NCBI GenBank assembly: GCA_028692535.1
Contig: JAQUXD010000027.1
Location: forward strand, 1 to 16,141
Direction: 5' to 3'
Origin: Eubacteriales bacterium
Lineage (GTDB): Bacteria; Bacillota; Clostridia; Peptostreptococcales; Anaerovoracaceae
Length of the DNA stretch: 16,141 nt
Below are positions 7,580 through 14,177 of this stretch, in pieces. Position 1 is the first letter of the stretch. Each line of letters begins with the position of its first letter. The translations under genes and the position numbers were made by a program. Under the pieces are notes generated by a model. It did no database searches, was not told the DNA's origin, and worked only from the letters and a program-made list of their open reading frames with translations.

Positions 7580-7607
7580 TTGACATATGCACAAAACATA
7601 GTATACT
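7580..7607 (+). promoter_or_regulatory. Strong sigma-A promoter of the DUF5320 gene
   Basis: TTGACA at 7580-7585 is a perfect -35 box, and TATACT at 7602-7607 is a near-perfect -10 box, spaced 16 bases apart. Transcription should start near 7613, just before the palindrome at 7617-7632. The -35 region itself lies in an imperfect copy of that palindrome (7579-7594). Confidence 0.75.
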
Positions 7608-7616
7608 AAAGTTGTA

Positions 7617-7632
7617 ATTGGCATATGCCAAT
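7617..7632. promoter_or_regulatory. Perfect 16-bp palindrome, likely operator
   Basis: ATTGGCATATGCCAAT is a perfect palindrome placed at about +5 to +20 of the DUF5320 promoter, where a bound protein would block RNA polymerase. A related site, ATTGACATATGCACAA at 7579-7594, covers the -35 box, with the two centres 38 bases apart. The DUF134 protein encoded 400 bases downstream is the obvious candidate to bind here, but that is inference. Confidence 0.6.
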
Positions 7633-7669
7633 AATAAATGATGTACTTATGAACCAGGAGGTAACAGAT

Positions 7670-7978
7670 ATGCCAGGCAGAGATGGAACCGGACCCCTCG
7701 GACAAGGGGCAATGACAGGGAGAGGTCTTGGTGTTTGCACCGGGGCCAACGTCGGCTTTTTCGGCGCCGGACGCGGATGTGGAATGGGCCTTGGAGGCGG
7801 TTACGGTCGCGGCATGCGGGGTTTTGGTATGCGCAGAGGTTATTGCGCAACAGGCTATCCGATAACCACGGCGGCGCCTGCACAGAAGGATGTTCTGAAT
7901 GAACAGAAAGCGATTCTCGAGAATCAACTCGAAGCGATCCGTAAGCAACTGGACGGCTTGTCGGAAGACAGCAAATAG
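7670..7978 (+). CDS. DUF5320 glycine-rich protein
   Basis: A 102-residue protein beginning MPGRDGTGPLGQGAMTGRGLGVCTG, the signature of the DUF5320 family. The first 60 residues are rich in Gly and Arg, with cysteines in GVCTG, GRGCGMG and GYCATG, then a short linker (TTAAPAQ). Residues about 70-98 form a predicted coiled coil (KDVLNEQKAILENQLEAIRKQL). The function of the family is not established. From general knowledge it often occurs near DUF134 and iron-sulfur or NifX-like genes, as partly seen here. The start at 7670 is chosen because AGGAGG at 7656-7661 precedes it; an in-frame ATG at 7625 would lie inside the palindrome. A strong terminator follows at once, so the gene may be expressed more than its downstream neighbours. 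Confidence 0.85.
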   Translation: MPGRDGTGPLGQGAMTGRGLGVCTGANVGFFGAGRGCGMGLGGGYGRGMRGFGMRRGYCATGYPITTAAPAQKDVLNEQKAILENQLEAIRKQLDGLSEDSK

Positions 7979-7982
7979 TGGT

Positions 7983-8024
7983 ATCATCAGTAATGGGAAG
8001 TTTTCCGTTACTGATGATTTTTTT
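7983..8024 (+). terminator. Strong intrinsic terminator (possible attenuator) between DUF5320 and DUF134 genes
   Basis: ATCATCAGTAA at 7983-7993 pairs perfectly with TTACTGATGAT at 8008-8018 and is followed by six Ts (8019-8024). The ribosome binding site GAGGAG of the DUF134 gene begins on the very next base, leaving no room for a separate promoter after the hairpin. DUF134 and the radical SAM gene therefore appear to be read through this terminator. Confidence 0.88.
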
Positions 8025-8037
8025 GAGGAGATAGAAT

Positions 8038-8400
8038 ATGTCCAGACCACGTAAATGGAAAAGAGTATGCTCTATGCCGGAAAGTGATCTTTTTGGACCT
8101 CTGGTTCAGGATGTTCATGAACGGGAAGTCGTTGTGATGTCCATCGAGGAGTTTGAGGCGATCCGCTTGATCGACCAGGAAGGGTTGACCCAGGATGAAA
8201 GCGCGGCGCGGATGGATGTTGCCCGCGGAACAGTCCAAAGGCTTTACAGCGACGCCCGGGCGAAGCTGGCTGAATCGTTGGTCAATGGCAGCGTACTGAA
8301 AATTGACGGCGGAGATTACCAATTATACGCGGATCAGGATAGCCGTAGAGGTTGCGGCCAATGCAGGCGAAATCGCTGCGGAAGAAGGGTAGAAGAATGA
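8038..8400 (+). CDS. DUF134 (UPF0251) family putative DNA-binding protein
   Basis: A 120-residue member of the DUF134 family, starting MSRPRKWKRVCSMPESDLFGP, which is the family signature. The middle part, EEFEAIRLIDQEGLTQDESAARMDVARGTVQRLYSDARAKLAESL at about residues 39-83, is a sigma-70 region 4-like helix-turn-helix, so it is expected to bind DNA. The C-terminal tail GCGQCRRNRCGRR holds a CxxCxxxxC cluster that could bind a metal or iron-sulfur group; this is inference. GAGGAG precedes the ATG. The stop overlaps the radical SAM start (ATGA at 8397-8400), so the two are translationally coupled. It may regulate its own operon through the palindrome at 7617-7632. Confidence 0.88.
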   Translation: MSRPRKWKRVCSMPESDLFGPLVQDVHEREVVVMSIEEFEAIRLIDQEGLTQDESAARMDVARGTVQRLYSDARAKLAESLVNGSVLKIDGGDYQLYADQDSRRGCGQCRRNRCGRRVEE

Positions 8401-9323
8401 AAGAGCTGAAGTATGTATACGGCCCGGTCCCGTCAAGGCGGCTGGGTATTTCATTGGGCATCAGTCCGATCCCGAAAAAAACGTGCAACTATTCTTGCAT
8501 TTATTGCCAACTCGGAAGGACAGACCGGATGACAAACAGCAGGCGGGTTTTCTTTCCGTTGGAAGATATTGTTAAAGAGCTGGAGTATGTGCTGGCCAAT
8601 GACATCTATTTTGATGTGATCACTATTGTAGGAGAGGGTGAACCGACCCTTTGCGAAAACTTGGGAGCGATCATCGGTGAAATTCGAAAACGGACCGATA
8701 AGCCGGTGGCGGTCATCACAAACGGGGCGCTTTTGTACGACCCTCAAGTACGCAAAGAACTTGCCCTTGCGGATATCGTATCCCCGACGCTGGACGCGTT
8801 TGACGAAGATTCTTTCAAGAAAATCAACCGTCCTCACGGCGCGCTGGCCTACGGAAAAGTCATACAAGGCTTAAAGGGTTTTGCAGATAACTACCGGGGG
8901 CAGCTGTGGATCGAACTGATGCTCGTCAAAGGGTACAATGATGACGATGCATCGCTCCTTAAGTATGCGGAATTATTGAAGGAGATCCGCTACGACCGTT
9001 TGTATATCAACACACCGGTCCGTCCCCCGGCAGAAGCTTCGGTTCGGGAGGCAGATCGGGACCGAATAGAAAGAGCAACGGAGCTCTTGGGAGGAATATC
9101 CATTGAGCTGTTGGTCTCTCAGGGATTTCACAGCGAAGTTCCCGATGACTATCAGGCAATTCTCAGCATTATCAAGCGGCATCCCATGAATCAATTTGAG
9201 ATCGAGGGATTCCTCAATTCCAGAGGAACGAACGATACTGACGCGATCATCAGGCGGCTGAAAGACGACCCCGATGTGGATACGCTGGACTATAAAGGAT
9301 ACATTACCTTCCGCCTGCAGTAG
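8397..9323 (+). CDS. Radical SAM protein (wyosine-synthase-like COG0731 type)
   Basis: A 308-residue radical SAM enzyme. KYVYGPVPSRRLGISLGISPIPKKTCNYSCIYCQLGRT contains the [4Fe-4S] cluster ligands C30, C34 and C37 in the CxxxCxxC arrangement, and GEGEPTLCENLG at about 80-91 is the SAM-binding GGE-like strand. A small C-terminal domain of about 45 residues (HPMNQFEIEGFLNSRGTND onward) looks like a winged helix. This resembles a group related to tRNA wyosine-type synthases and often annotated only as radical SAM; its substrate is not known, and a clostridial bacterium would not be expected to make wyosine. The start at 8397 overlaps the DUF134 stop; an in-frame upstream ATG at 8352 lies inside DUF134 and is less likely. 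Confidence 0.88.
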   Translation: MKELKYVYGPVPSRRLGISLGISPIPKKTCNYSCIYCQLGRTDRMTNSRRVFFPLEDIVKELEYVLANDIYFDVITIVGEGEPTLCENLGAIIGEIRKRTDKPVAVITNGALLYDPQVRKELALADIVSPTLDAFDEDSFKKINRPHGALAYGKVIQGLKGFADNYRGQLWIELMLVKGYNDDDASLLKYAELLKEIRYDRLYINTPVRPPAEASVREADRDRIERATELLGGISIELLVSQGFHSEVPDDYQAILSIIKRHPMNQFEIEGFLNSRGTNDTDAIIRRLKDDPDVDTLDYKGYITFRLQ

Positions 9324-9381
9324 CATTTCTGAAACGAGTCGCGATCCTGCGCCGAAAAATCGGCCCTACCCAATCACGGCC

Positions 9382-9397
9382 TCATGTGATATCATGA
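9382..9397. promoter_or_regulatory. Inverted repeat upstream of the sulfur operon
   Basis: TCATG-TGATAT-CATGA at 9382-9397 has five-base arms and contains the palindrome TGATATCA. It lies about 80 bases before the first gene of the sulfur operon, where a promoter and operator are expected. No convincing -35/-10 pair was found in 9324-9477, so the site is only a candidate. Confidence 0.25.
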
Positions 9398-9445
9398 AAG
9401 CGATCAGCAGTTGATACGATATTCGCAAATCATGACTGAATAGAT

Positions 9446-9467
9446 CTCATCCTTTGGAAGGATCGAG
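9446..9467 (+). promoter_or_regulatory. Hairpin overlapping the ribosome binding site of the SLC13-type permease gene
   Basis: ATCCTT at 9449-9454 pairs with AAGGAT at 9458-9463 around a three-base loop. CTC (9446-9448) can pair with GAG (9465-9467) across a one-base bulge. GAG is the start of the GAGGTG Shine-Dalgarno at 9465-9470, so the fold would partly hide it. This could limit translation of the first gene in the operon; no ligand or partner is visible. Confidence 0.35.
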
Positions 9468-9477
9468 GTGAGGCAAG

Positions 9478-10767
9478 ATGGACGGCTTATTGAACTGGGG
9501 ACAGACAGCCGCCTGGTTGGTGCTCCTGTTTGTGCTCTACGCCATGATTTCGGAAAAGATCCCATACGCGCCAGCCGCATTCGGCGGTTTGCTTGTACTG
9601 GGATTTTTTCGTATAGCGGCTCCCGCTGCCCTTTTTTCCGGCTTTTCATCCCCTGCGCTGTTCACGGTAGCCATCGTTTTGGTCATGAGTGCGGGGATCG
9701 TGGAGTCAGGTATTTTCTATGGCTTCGGAAAGGCTATCGCAGCTCGGGTCAAGGCGCCGACAAAGCAGCTGTTTGCGGTATTTTTAAGTACTTCGCTGTT
9801 GTCGGCTTTCATGAATAACGTCGGAGCGATCGGTATTATGCTGCCTACCTCCAAGCGGATGGCGCGGCGCGCCGGCCAGGAGGCCGCTGATTTCGGCATG
9901 CCTTTGGCCTATGCGTCGATTTTGGGCGGCTCTGTAACGCTGATCGGAACCGCTTCAAATCTGATCATATCCACTTATCGGTTCCAGGCTTATGGCGCTT
10001 CTTTTCGCATGTTCGACTTTGCCGCCCACGGGATCGCGATCATTTTCACGGGGATGCTGGTGTTGTTCGTGTGCCGCCTCTGCGGCTTGAAACCGTCCGT
10101 TCAAAAGCCCGCGGAAAAGGCGCTGATTGTATCGGGCAGCGAACTGCTGAACGTAGACGCTTTGCCGGAGCGGAACACAAAAAAATCCATGATCGTCCTT
10201 TGCACGCTGGTTCCGGTGGTCCTGGCCGCTGCGGGAGGGCTGCTGCACCCCGCTGTGGGATTCGGACTTGCAGTGATAATCTGGCTGGCGCTGCGCATCT
10301 TGTCTTTAGACAATGCAGTTAAAAACATCAACATTCCGGTGATCTTGTTTCTGGGCAGCATGCTGAGTCTTTCATCGATCCTCGAGAGTACGGGGGCGCT
10401 CCGTTCCGCGGCGGACCTGATGCTTCCTCTGGCCAGGATCCTTGGCCCCTTTCCGCTGATCTTGCTGGTAGTCTGTTTTACGGCGCTGTTTGCAAACATA
10501 TTGGACAATGCGGTGGCTGCGGTCATCATGGCGCCCCTTATGATCCAGATGGATCTTTCCGGTACTGTTGCAGTGGGTGGAGATGCTCTGCTGATGGCGG
10601 TAGCTGCAGGCGCCAGTCTGGGGATCGTTCTGCCTACGCATCAGGCAGCGATCGTAGCCATGGAAAGCACCGAATTTTCGAGAAAAAGTTATATCAGAAC
10701 GGGCGCAGCCATTGCGCTGCCGGCGGCGGTATTGGCAGCCGGTGTGATTTATTTTGTATGGTACTGA
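9478..10767 (+). CDS. SLC13/ion-transporter-superfamily permease
   Basis: A 429-residue polytopic membrane protein with about ten to twelve hydrophobic segments. It has the pseudo-twofold signature of the SLC13/DASS superfamily: SAFMNNVGAIGIMLPTSKRMARR near residue 113 and GTASNLIISTYRF near 160 in the first half, and FANILDNAVAAVIMAPL with LPTHQAAIVAMEST in the second half. These resemble the substrate and sodium-binding clamshell loops. Many sulfate-type members carry TrkA-C domains between the halves; here the central loop is short, so only the permease core remains. Its operon, with persulfide dioxygenase and YeeE/YedE proteins, suggests a sulfur oxyanion such as sulfite, thiosulfate or sulfate. 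Direction of transport cannot be told. GAGGTG precedes the ATG. Confidence 0.85.
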   Translation: MDGLLNWGQTAAWLVLLFVLYAMISEKIPYAPAAFGGLLVLGFFRIAAPAALFSGFSSPALFTVAIVLVMSAGIVESGIFYGFGKAIAARVKAPTKQLFAVFLSTSLLSAFMNNVGAIGIMLPTSKRMARRAGQEAADFGMPLAYASILGGSVTLIGTASNLIISTYRFQAYGASFRMFDFAAHGIAIIFTGMLVLFVCRLCGLKPSVQKPAEKALIVSGSELLNVDALPERNTKKSMIVLCTLVPVVLAAAGGLLHPAVGFGLAVIIWLALRILSLDNAVKNINIPVILFLGSMLSLSSILESTGALRSAADLMLPLARILGPFPLILLVVCFTALFANILDNAVAAVIMAPLMIQMDLSGTVAVGGDALLMAVAAGASLGIVLPTHQAAIVAMESTEFSRKSYIRTGAAIALPAAVLAAGVIYFVWY

Positions 10768-10789
10768 AGGTCTGACAGGAGGAAATGCT

Positions 10790-12166
10790 ATGGAATTTAA
10801 ACAAATCTATACCAAAGGATTGGCGCACTGCTCGTATGTGATCGGAGGCAAGAGCCAATGTGTCGTTGTGGATCCGGGCAGGGATGTAGAGCCCTATATC
10901 GAGGCTGCCGCAGCTTTTAAGCTGCCGATCACAGGAATCATTGAGACGCATTTGCACGCTGATTTCGTGTCGGGCCACATCGAGCTGGCCGAGCGGACCG
11001 GCGCTACGATTTATATTACAGCTCAGGCGAAAGCCGAATACAAGCATTATGCCATGGAGGACGGGGAAGAGATCCTGATCGATACGCTGCTGATCCGAAT
11101 GATCGACACACCGGGACACACGCCGGAAGGCGCAGTATACATCGTTTCGGATCTGGAGAGGGGAAAGGAGCCGATTCTCGCCTTTACGGGCGACACACTG
11201 CTGGTAGGGGACGCGGGTCGTCCGGACCTGTTTCCGGAGCAGAAAGAAGAGTTGGCGGCGAAACTTTATGCCAGTCTGCGCCGCATTGAAGAGATCGGTG
11301 ACAACGTGGAAGTCTACCCGGCGCACGGGGCCGGTTCGCTGTGCGGAAAAGCGCTGTCGTCAAAATTATCCTCCACCGTCGGAACAGAGCGGTTGCACAA
11401 TCCCGCGTTGAACATCCATCCCGAAGAGGTGTTCGTGCGCACATTTCTGGATGGAATGCCGGAAGCACCGGATCATTTCTCCCGCTGTTCCGAAATCAAC
11501 CGCATCGGCGCGCCGCCGGTATACGCTTTGAAAAGGCCGGTGGCCTATGGACCGAGAGAGTTTTTGGATCTGTCACAGTCGGGACATCTGGTAGTGGATA
11601 CAAGGGATCAGTTGTCGTTTGCCGCTGCCCATATTCCAGGTGCCTACGGTTTGAGCCTGAAAGGTAACTTTGCGACATTTTCCGGCTGGATCCTGTCTCC
11701 GGATCGGCCCCTTCTGCTGGTGACGGACTCACCGAGTGAATATCAGGCAGCGCTGCGGGGATTGCACAGTGTAGGGCTCGACCGCATTGTGGGCTATTTG
11801 GAAGGCGGAATGGACGCCTACGAAGACAGCGGATATCGAACAGCCAGACTCGAGAGTATCTCGATCGTAGAGCTGAAGGAGCGGATGGATGCCGGAGAGC
11901 TTCTGGTCGTTGACACCCGACTGAAAAGCGAGTATGACAAAGAGCATATTGCCGGCACGTTGCATGCGGCGGCGCCCGATGTGCGCACACGTTATAAGGA
12001 ATGGGAAGGCGACAAGACTCTGGCGTTCATTTGCAACACCGGCAATCGTTCTCTCTTGGCAGGCAGCCTGATGCTCAATCTAAGCTGCATGGATACGGTG
12101 ATCAATGTGATCGGAGGAACGACGGCCTGGACGAAGCTGGGGTATCCCATCGTAAAGGGGGAATAG
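10790..12166 (+). CDS. CstB-like persulfide dioxygenase-sulfurtransferase (MBL fold plus two rhodanese domains)
   Basis: A 458-residue three-domain protein. Residues 1 to about 240 are a metallo-beta-lactamase fold of the ETHE1/persulfide dioxygenase type: THLHADFVSGH with H54, H56 and D58, PGHT with H110, TGDTLLVGDAGRPDL with D135, and PAHG with H179. About 252-350 is a rhodanese fold whose active-site loop reads TDSPSEYQ and lacks cysteine. About 355-458 is a second rhodanese with CNTGNRS and catalytic C415. This order matches staphylococcal CstB, which oxidises persulfide to sulfite and makes thiosulfate in the cytoplasm. ATG at 10790 is chosen because AGGAGG lies seven bases before it. 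It is 22 bases after the permease and one base before the first YeeE/YedE gene. Oxygen dependence is notable in an apparent anaerobe. Confidence 0.9.
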   Translation: MEFKQIYTKGLAHCSYVIGGKSQCVVVDPGRDVEPYIEAAAAFKLPITGIIETHLHADFVSGHIELAERTGATIYITAQAKAEYKHYAMEDGEEILIDTLLIRMIDTPGHTPEGAVYIVSDLERGKEPILAFTGDTLLVGDAGRPDLFPEQKEELAAKLYASLRRIEEIGDNVEVYPAHGAGSLCGKALSSKLSSTVGTERLHNPALNIHPEEVFVRTFLDGMPEAPDHFSRCSEINRIGAPPVYALKRPVAYGPREFLDLSQSGHLVVDTRDQLSFAAAHIPGAYGLSLKGNFATFSGWILSPDRPLLLVTDSPSEYQAALRGLHSVGLDRIVGYLEGGMDAYEDSGYRTARLESISIVELKERMDAGELLVVDTRLKSEYDKEHIAGTLHAAAPDVRTRYKEWEGDKTLAFICNTGNRSLLAGSLMLNLSCMDTVINVIGGTTAWTKLGYPIVKGE

Positions 12167-12167
12167 T

Positions 12168-12695
12168 ATGAGTATTCTGCATACACTGCTCGTGGAACCC
12201 TGGCCCTGGTGGCTGGGCGGGATTGCCATCGGCCTGCTTGTTCCGCTCATGTACTATTTTTTAAACACGGCGCTGGGCGTATCTACGGGATACGGCAATC
12301 TTGTCAAGTTGTTTCTGCCTCGCTCCAAGCTGAAATGGCTCCATACGGCAACCTATGCCAATGTGTTTAATTGGCGGTTCTACTTTATTGCGGGCATGAT
12401 CCTGGGCGGCTTTCTGTCCGCGCGTTTTTCCGGCAGTGCTCTCCTGACATCAGAAATGGGCCTGTTCACGGAGAATGTGCGATGGCCCTTTGTCGGATAT
12501 GTTCTCTGGTTTTTGTCCGGAGGAATACTGCTTGGCTTCGGGTCCAGAGTGGCCGGCGGCTGTACCTCGGGGCACAGCATCCACGGCATTGCCAATCTGC
12601 ATCCGTCCAGCATTCTGTCCACGATATTTTTCCTTCTTTTTGGAACGATCGGCGTGGCGTTCATTCGCATGCTGCTCATGGGAGGTGTATCATGA
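12168..12695 (+). CDS. YeeE/YedE family sulfur-transport protein, first half-size subunit
   Basis: A 175-residue membrane protein of the YeeE/YedE (sulphur transport) family, with about four or five hydrophobic segments. SRVAGGCTSGHSIHG at about 127-140 holds the conserved C132 that in the thiosulfate importer TsuA-type proteins helps move the sulfur substrate. Full-length relatives are about 350 residues; here the family is split into two adjacent genes, as in PmpA/PmpB pairs seen with CstA/CstB-type sulfur genes. It begins one base after the dioxygenase stop, with AAGGGGGA before the ATG, and its stop overlaps the second subunit by four bases. Thiosulfate or a related sulfane-sulfur compound is the likely substrate, inferred from family and operon. 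Confidence 0.88.
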   Translation: MSILHTLLVEPWPWWLGGIAIGLLVPLMYYFLNTALGVSTGYGNLVKLFLPRSKLKWLHTATYANVFNWRFYFIAGMILGGFLSARFSGSALLTSEMGLFTENVRWPFVGYVLWFLSGGILLGFGSRVAGGCTSGHSIHGIANLHPSSILSTIFFLLFGTIGVAFIRMLLMGGVS

Positions 12696-13108
12696 ACAGA
12701 AATGTGCAATACCTCCTGTTTGGATCCATATTCGGTTTTGTTTTGAGCCGGGTGGGTGCTTCCGACTACAACCTGATCTTTCGGATGTTCACGGGAGAAG
12801 ATCTGAAACTCGCATATGTGATCATTACGGCCATCATCACTGCAGGCATCGGGATGGCTGTATTGAAACGGTTGGGATTAAAAGGGGCTGATGGAAATCC
12901 CATCACTGTGAGCAAGAAGCCGCTCCATTTTCGGAAGAACATTCTTGGTGGCGCAATTTTCGGGTTGGGTTGGGCAATTTCCGGGGCGTGTCCCGGAACG
13001 GTTCTGGCCCAGGTGGGCGAAGGGAAACTGCTGGGCCTGGTGACCATGTTCGGCATGGTGCTGGGGACGTTCTTTTATGCGCTCACAACAGAAAGGCAGG
13101 AGAAATAA
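12692..13108 (+). CDS. YeeE/YedE family sulfur-transport protein, second half-size subunit
   Basis: A 138-residue partner of the preceding gene, with about four hydrophobic segments. LGWAISGACPGTVLAQVGEGK at about 92-112 carries the conserved C100 in the GACPGT motif of the YeeE/YedE family. The start at 12692 is set by the GGAGGTG ribosome binding site and by the ATGA overlap with the first subunit; the frame is open further upstream, but that would run inside the first gene. The two subunits probably form one transporter. The msrA gene starts on the base after its stop. Confidence 0.88.
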   Translation: MNRNVQYLLFGSIFGFVLSRVGASDYNLIFRMFTGEDLKLAYVIITAIITAGIGMAVLKRLGLKGADGNPITVSKKPLHFRKNILGGAIFGLGWAISGACPGTVLAQVGEGKLLGLVTMFGMVLGTFFYALTTERQEK

Positions 13109-13645
13109 ATGGACGGATCGTCGAGTGAAGCCCTCCTTCGCAACATTTTTCTGGCGGGAGGATGTTTTTGGGGACTCCAAAAGTATATGGATCTGATTCC
13201 GGGCGTCGTATCCACCCAGGTGGGCTACGCCAACGGAAAGACAAGAAATCCCACCTACGAAGAAGTTTGTCATGCGCAGACGGGCCATGCGGAAACGGTG
13301 AAAGTCGAATACGATCCCGATACTCTGCCTTTAAAACGCCTGTTGTCTTTCTACTTTGATGCTATCGATCCTCTGACCAGAAATCGGCAGGGTTATGATG
13401 TAGGCCCGCAATATCGTACGGGAATTTATTATGAAAGCGAAGAGGATCGGCGCATTGCGGAGGATTCTGTTGCAGAGCTTCAGAAGAAATACAGCAAGCC
13501 TGTCATGGTGGAGGTCGTTCCGCTGGAGCACTATGATCCGGCAGAGGAGGAGCATCAAAAATATTTGGAAAAGCATCCGGCAGGGTATTGCCATATCGGC
13601 CGGGATACCTTTAAAAAAGTGCGAAAAGCGGTGGAACAGCTATGA
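13109..13645 (+). CDS. msrA: Peptide methionine sulfoxide reductase MsrA
   Basis: A 178-residue MsrA that reduces the S form of methionine sulfoxide, free or in proteins, in the cytoplasm. LAGGCFWG holds the catalytic C19, followed by PGVVSTQVGYANG and the HAETVKVEYDP strand. GYDVGPQYRTGIYY near 95-108 and the late GYCHIG with C161, a probable resolving cysteine, are as expected. The length is typical. It directly abuts the second YeeE/YedE gene, with AGGAG before the ATG, and overlaps msrB by four bases. The catalytic residue is cysteine, not selenocysteine. Its place in a sulfur operon suggests repair during oxidative or reactive-sulfur stress. Confidence 0.96.
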   Translation: MDGSSSEALLRNIFLAGGCFWGLQKYMDLIPGVVSTQVGYANGKTRNPTYEEVCHAQTGHAETVKVEYDPDTLPLKRLLSFYFDAIDPLTRNRQGYDVGPQYRTGIYYESEEDRRIAEDSVAELQKKYSKPVMVEVVPLEHYDPAEEEHQKYLEKHPAGYCHIGRDTFKKVRKAVEQL

Positions 13646-14085
13646 AGTTTGAAAAGAAATCGAAAGAGGAACTGAAAAAGTCATTGACGAAAAAACAGTA
13701 CGATGTAACCCAAAACAACGCGACCGAACCTCCGTATTTGAATGAGTACAACCGACATTTTAAAGAAGGTATCTATGTAGACGTCACTACGGGCGAACCG
13801 CTGTTTTCTTCATCGGAAAAATTTGAATCCGGCTGCGGCTGGCCCAGTTTTTCCCGTCCGATCGATCCGGATCTTGTGCGGGAAATGAAGGATGTCAGCC
13901 ACGGGATGTTGCGGACAGAAGTGCGGAGCAAAACAGGGGATGCCCATTTGGGACATGTGTTCCCGGATGGTCCCCGGGACAGCGGAGGCCTGCGATATTG
14001 CATCAATAGCGCGTCTTTGCGTTTTATCCCACGGGATCAGATGGAAGAAAGCGGATACAAAGAGTGGCTGAAGCTCTTTGATTGA
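13642..14085 (+). CDS. msrB: Peptide methionine sulfoxide reductase MsrB
   Basis: A 147-residue MsrB that reduces the R form of protein methionine sulfoxide. SGCGWPSF at 63-70 contains C65, SHGMLRTEVRSKTGDAHLGHVFPDG at 86-110 is the central block, and RYCINSASLRFIP holds catalytic C120. The usual zinc-binding CxxC pairs are absent: the first site reads DVTTGEPLFSS, so this is the zinc-free form. The start overlaps the msrA stop (ATGA at 13642-13645). It is the last gene of the operon; no strong terminator was seen after the stop, only a weak GC-rich hairpin without a T run at 14092-14127. Confidence 0.96.
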   Translation: MKFEKKSKEELKKSLTKKQYDVTQNNATEPPYLNEYNRHFKEGIYVDVTTGEPLFSSSEKFESGCGWPSFSRPIDPDLVREMKDVSHGMLRTEVRSKTGDAHLGHVFPDGPRDSGGLRYCINSASLRFIPRDQMEESGYKEWLKLFD

Positions 14086-14128
14086 TGGAATGCCGGCGTG
14101 ACAAGATCACCGAACGATGCGTCGGCGG

Positions 14129-14157
14129 TTGCCTCAGAAACGAAGTTGCTATATGAT
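14129..14157 (+). promoter_or_regulatory. Probable sigma-A promoter of the selenocysteine ArsC/Spx-like gene
   Basis: TTGCCT at 14129-14134 and TATGAT at 14152-14157 are spaced by 17 bases. The inferred transcription start is near 14164, leaving a short leader that contains the AAGGAGG ribosome binding site (14166-14172) and the ATG at 14178. This supports a start upstream of the in-frame TGA rather than at 14223. Confidence 0.6.
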
Positions 14158-14177
14158 AGTAGTGCAAGGAGGACGAT

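Noticed and set aside
9352..9366. GCCGA-AAAA-TCGGC hairpin after the radical SAM gene as a terminator
   Set aside because: The stem is only five pairs and is followed by CCTACCC rather than Ts.
13109..14085. Possible selenocysteine in MsrA or MsrB
   Set aside because: Both catalytic positions are encoded by cysteine codons with no in-frame TGA.
14092..14127. GC-rich hairpin (GCCGGCG with CGTCGGC) after msrB as a terminator
   Set aside because: It has one G-U pair, a 22-base loop and no T run; too weak to call.
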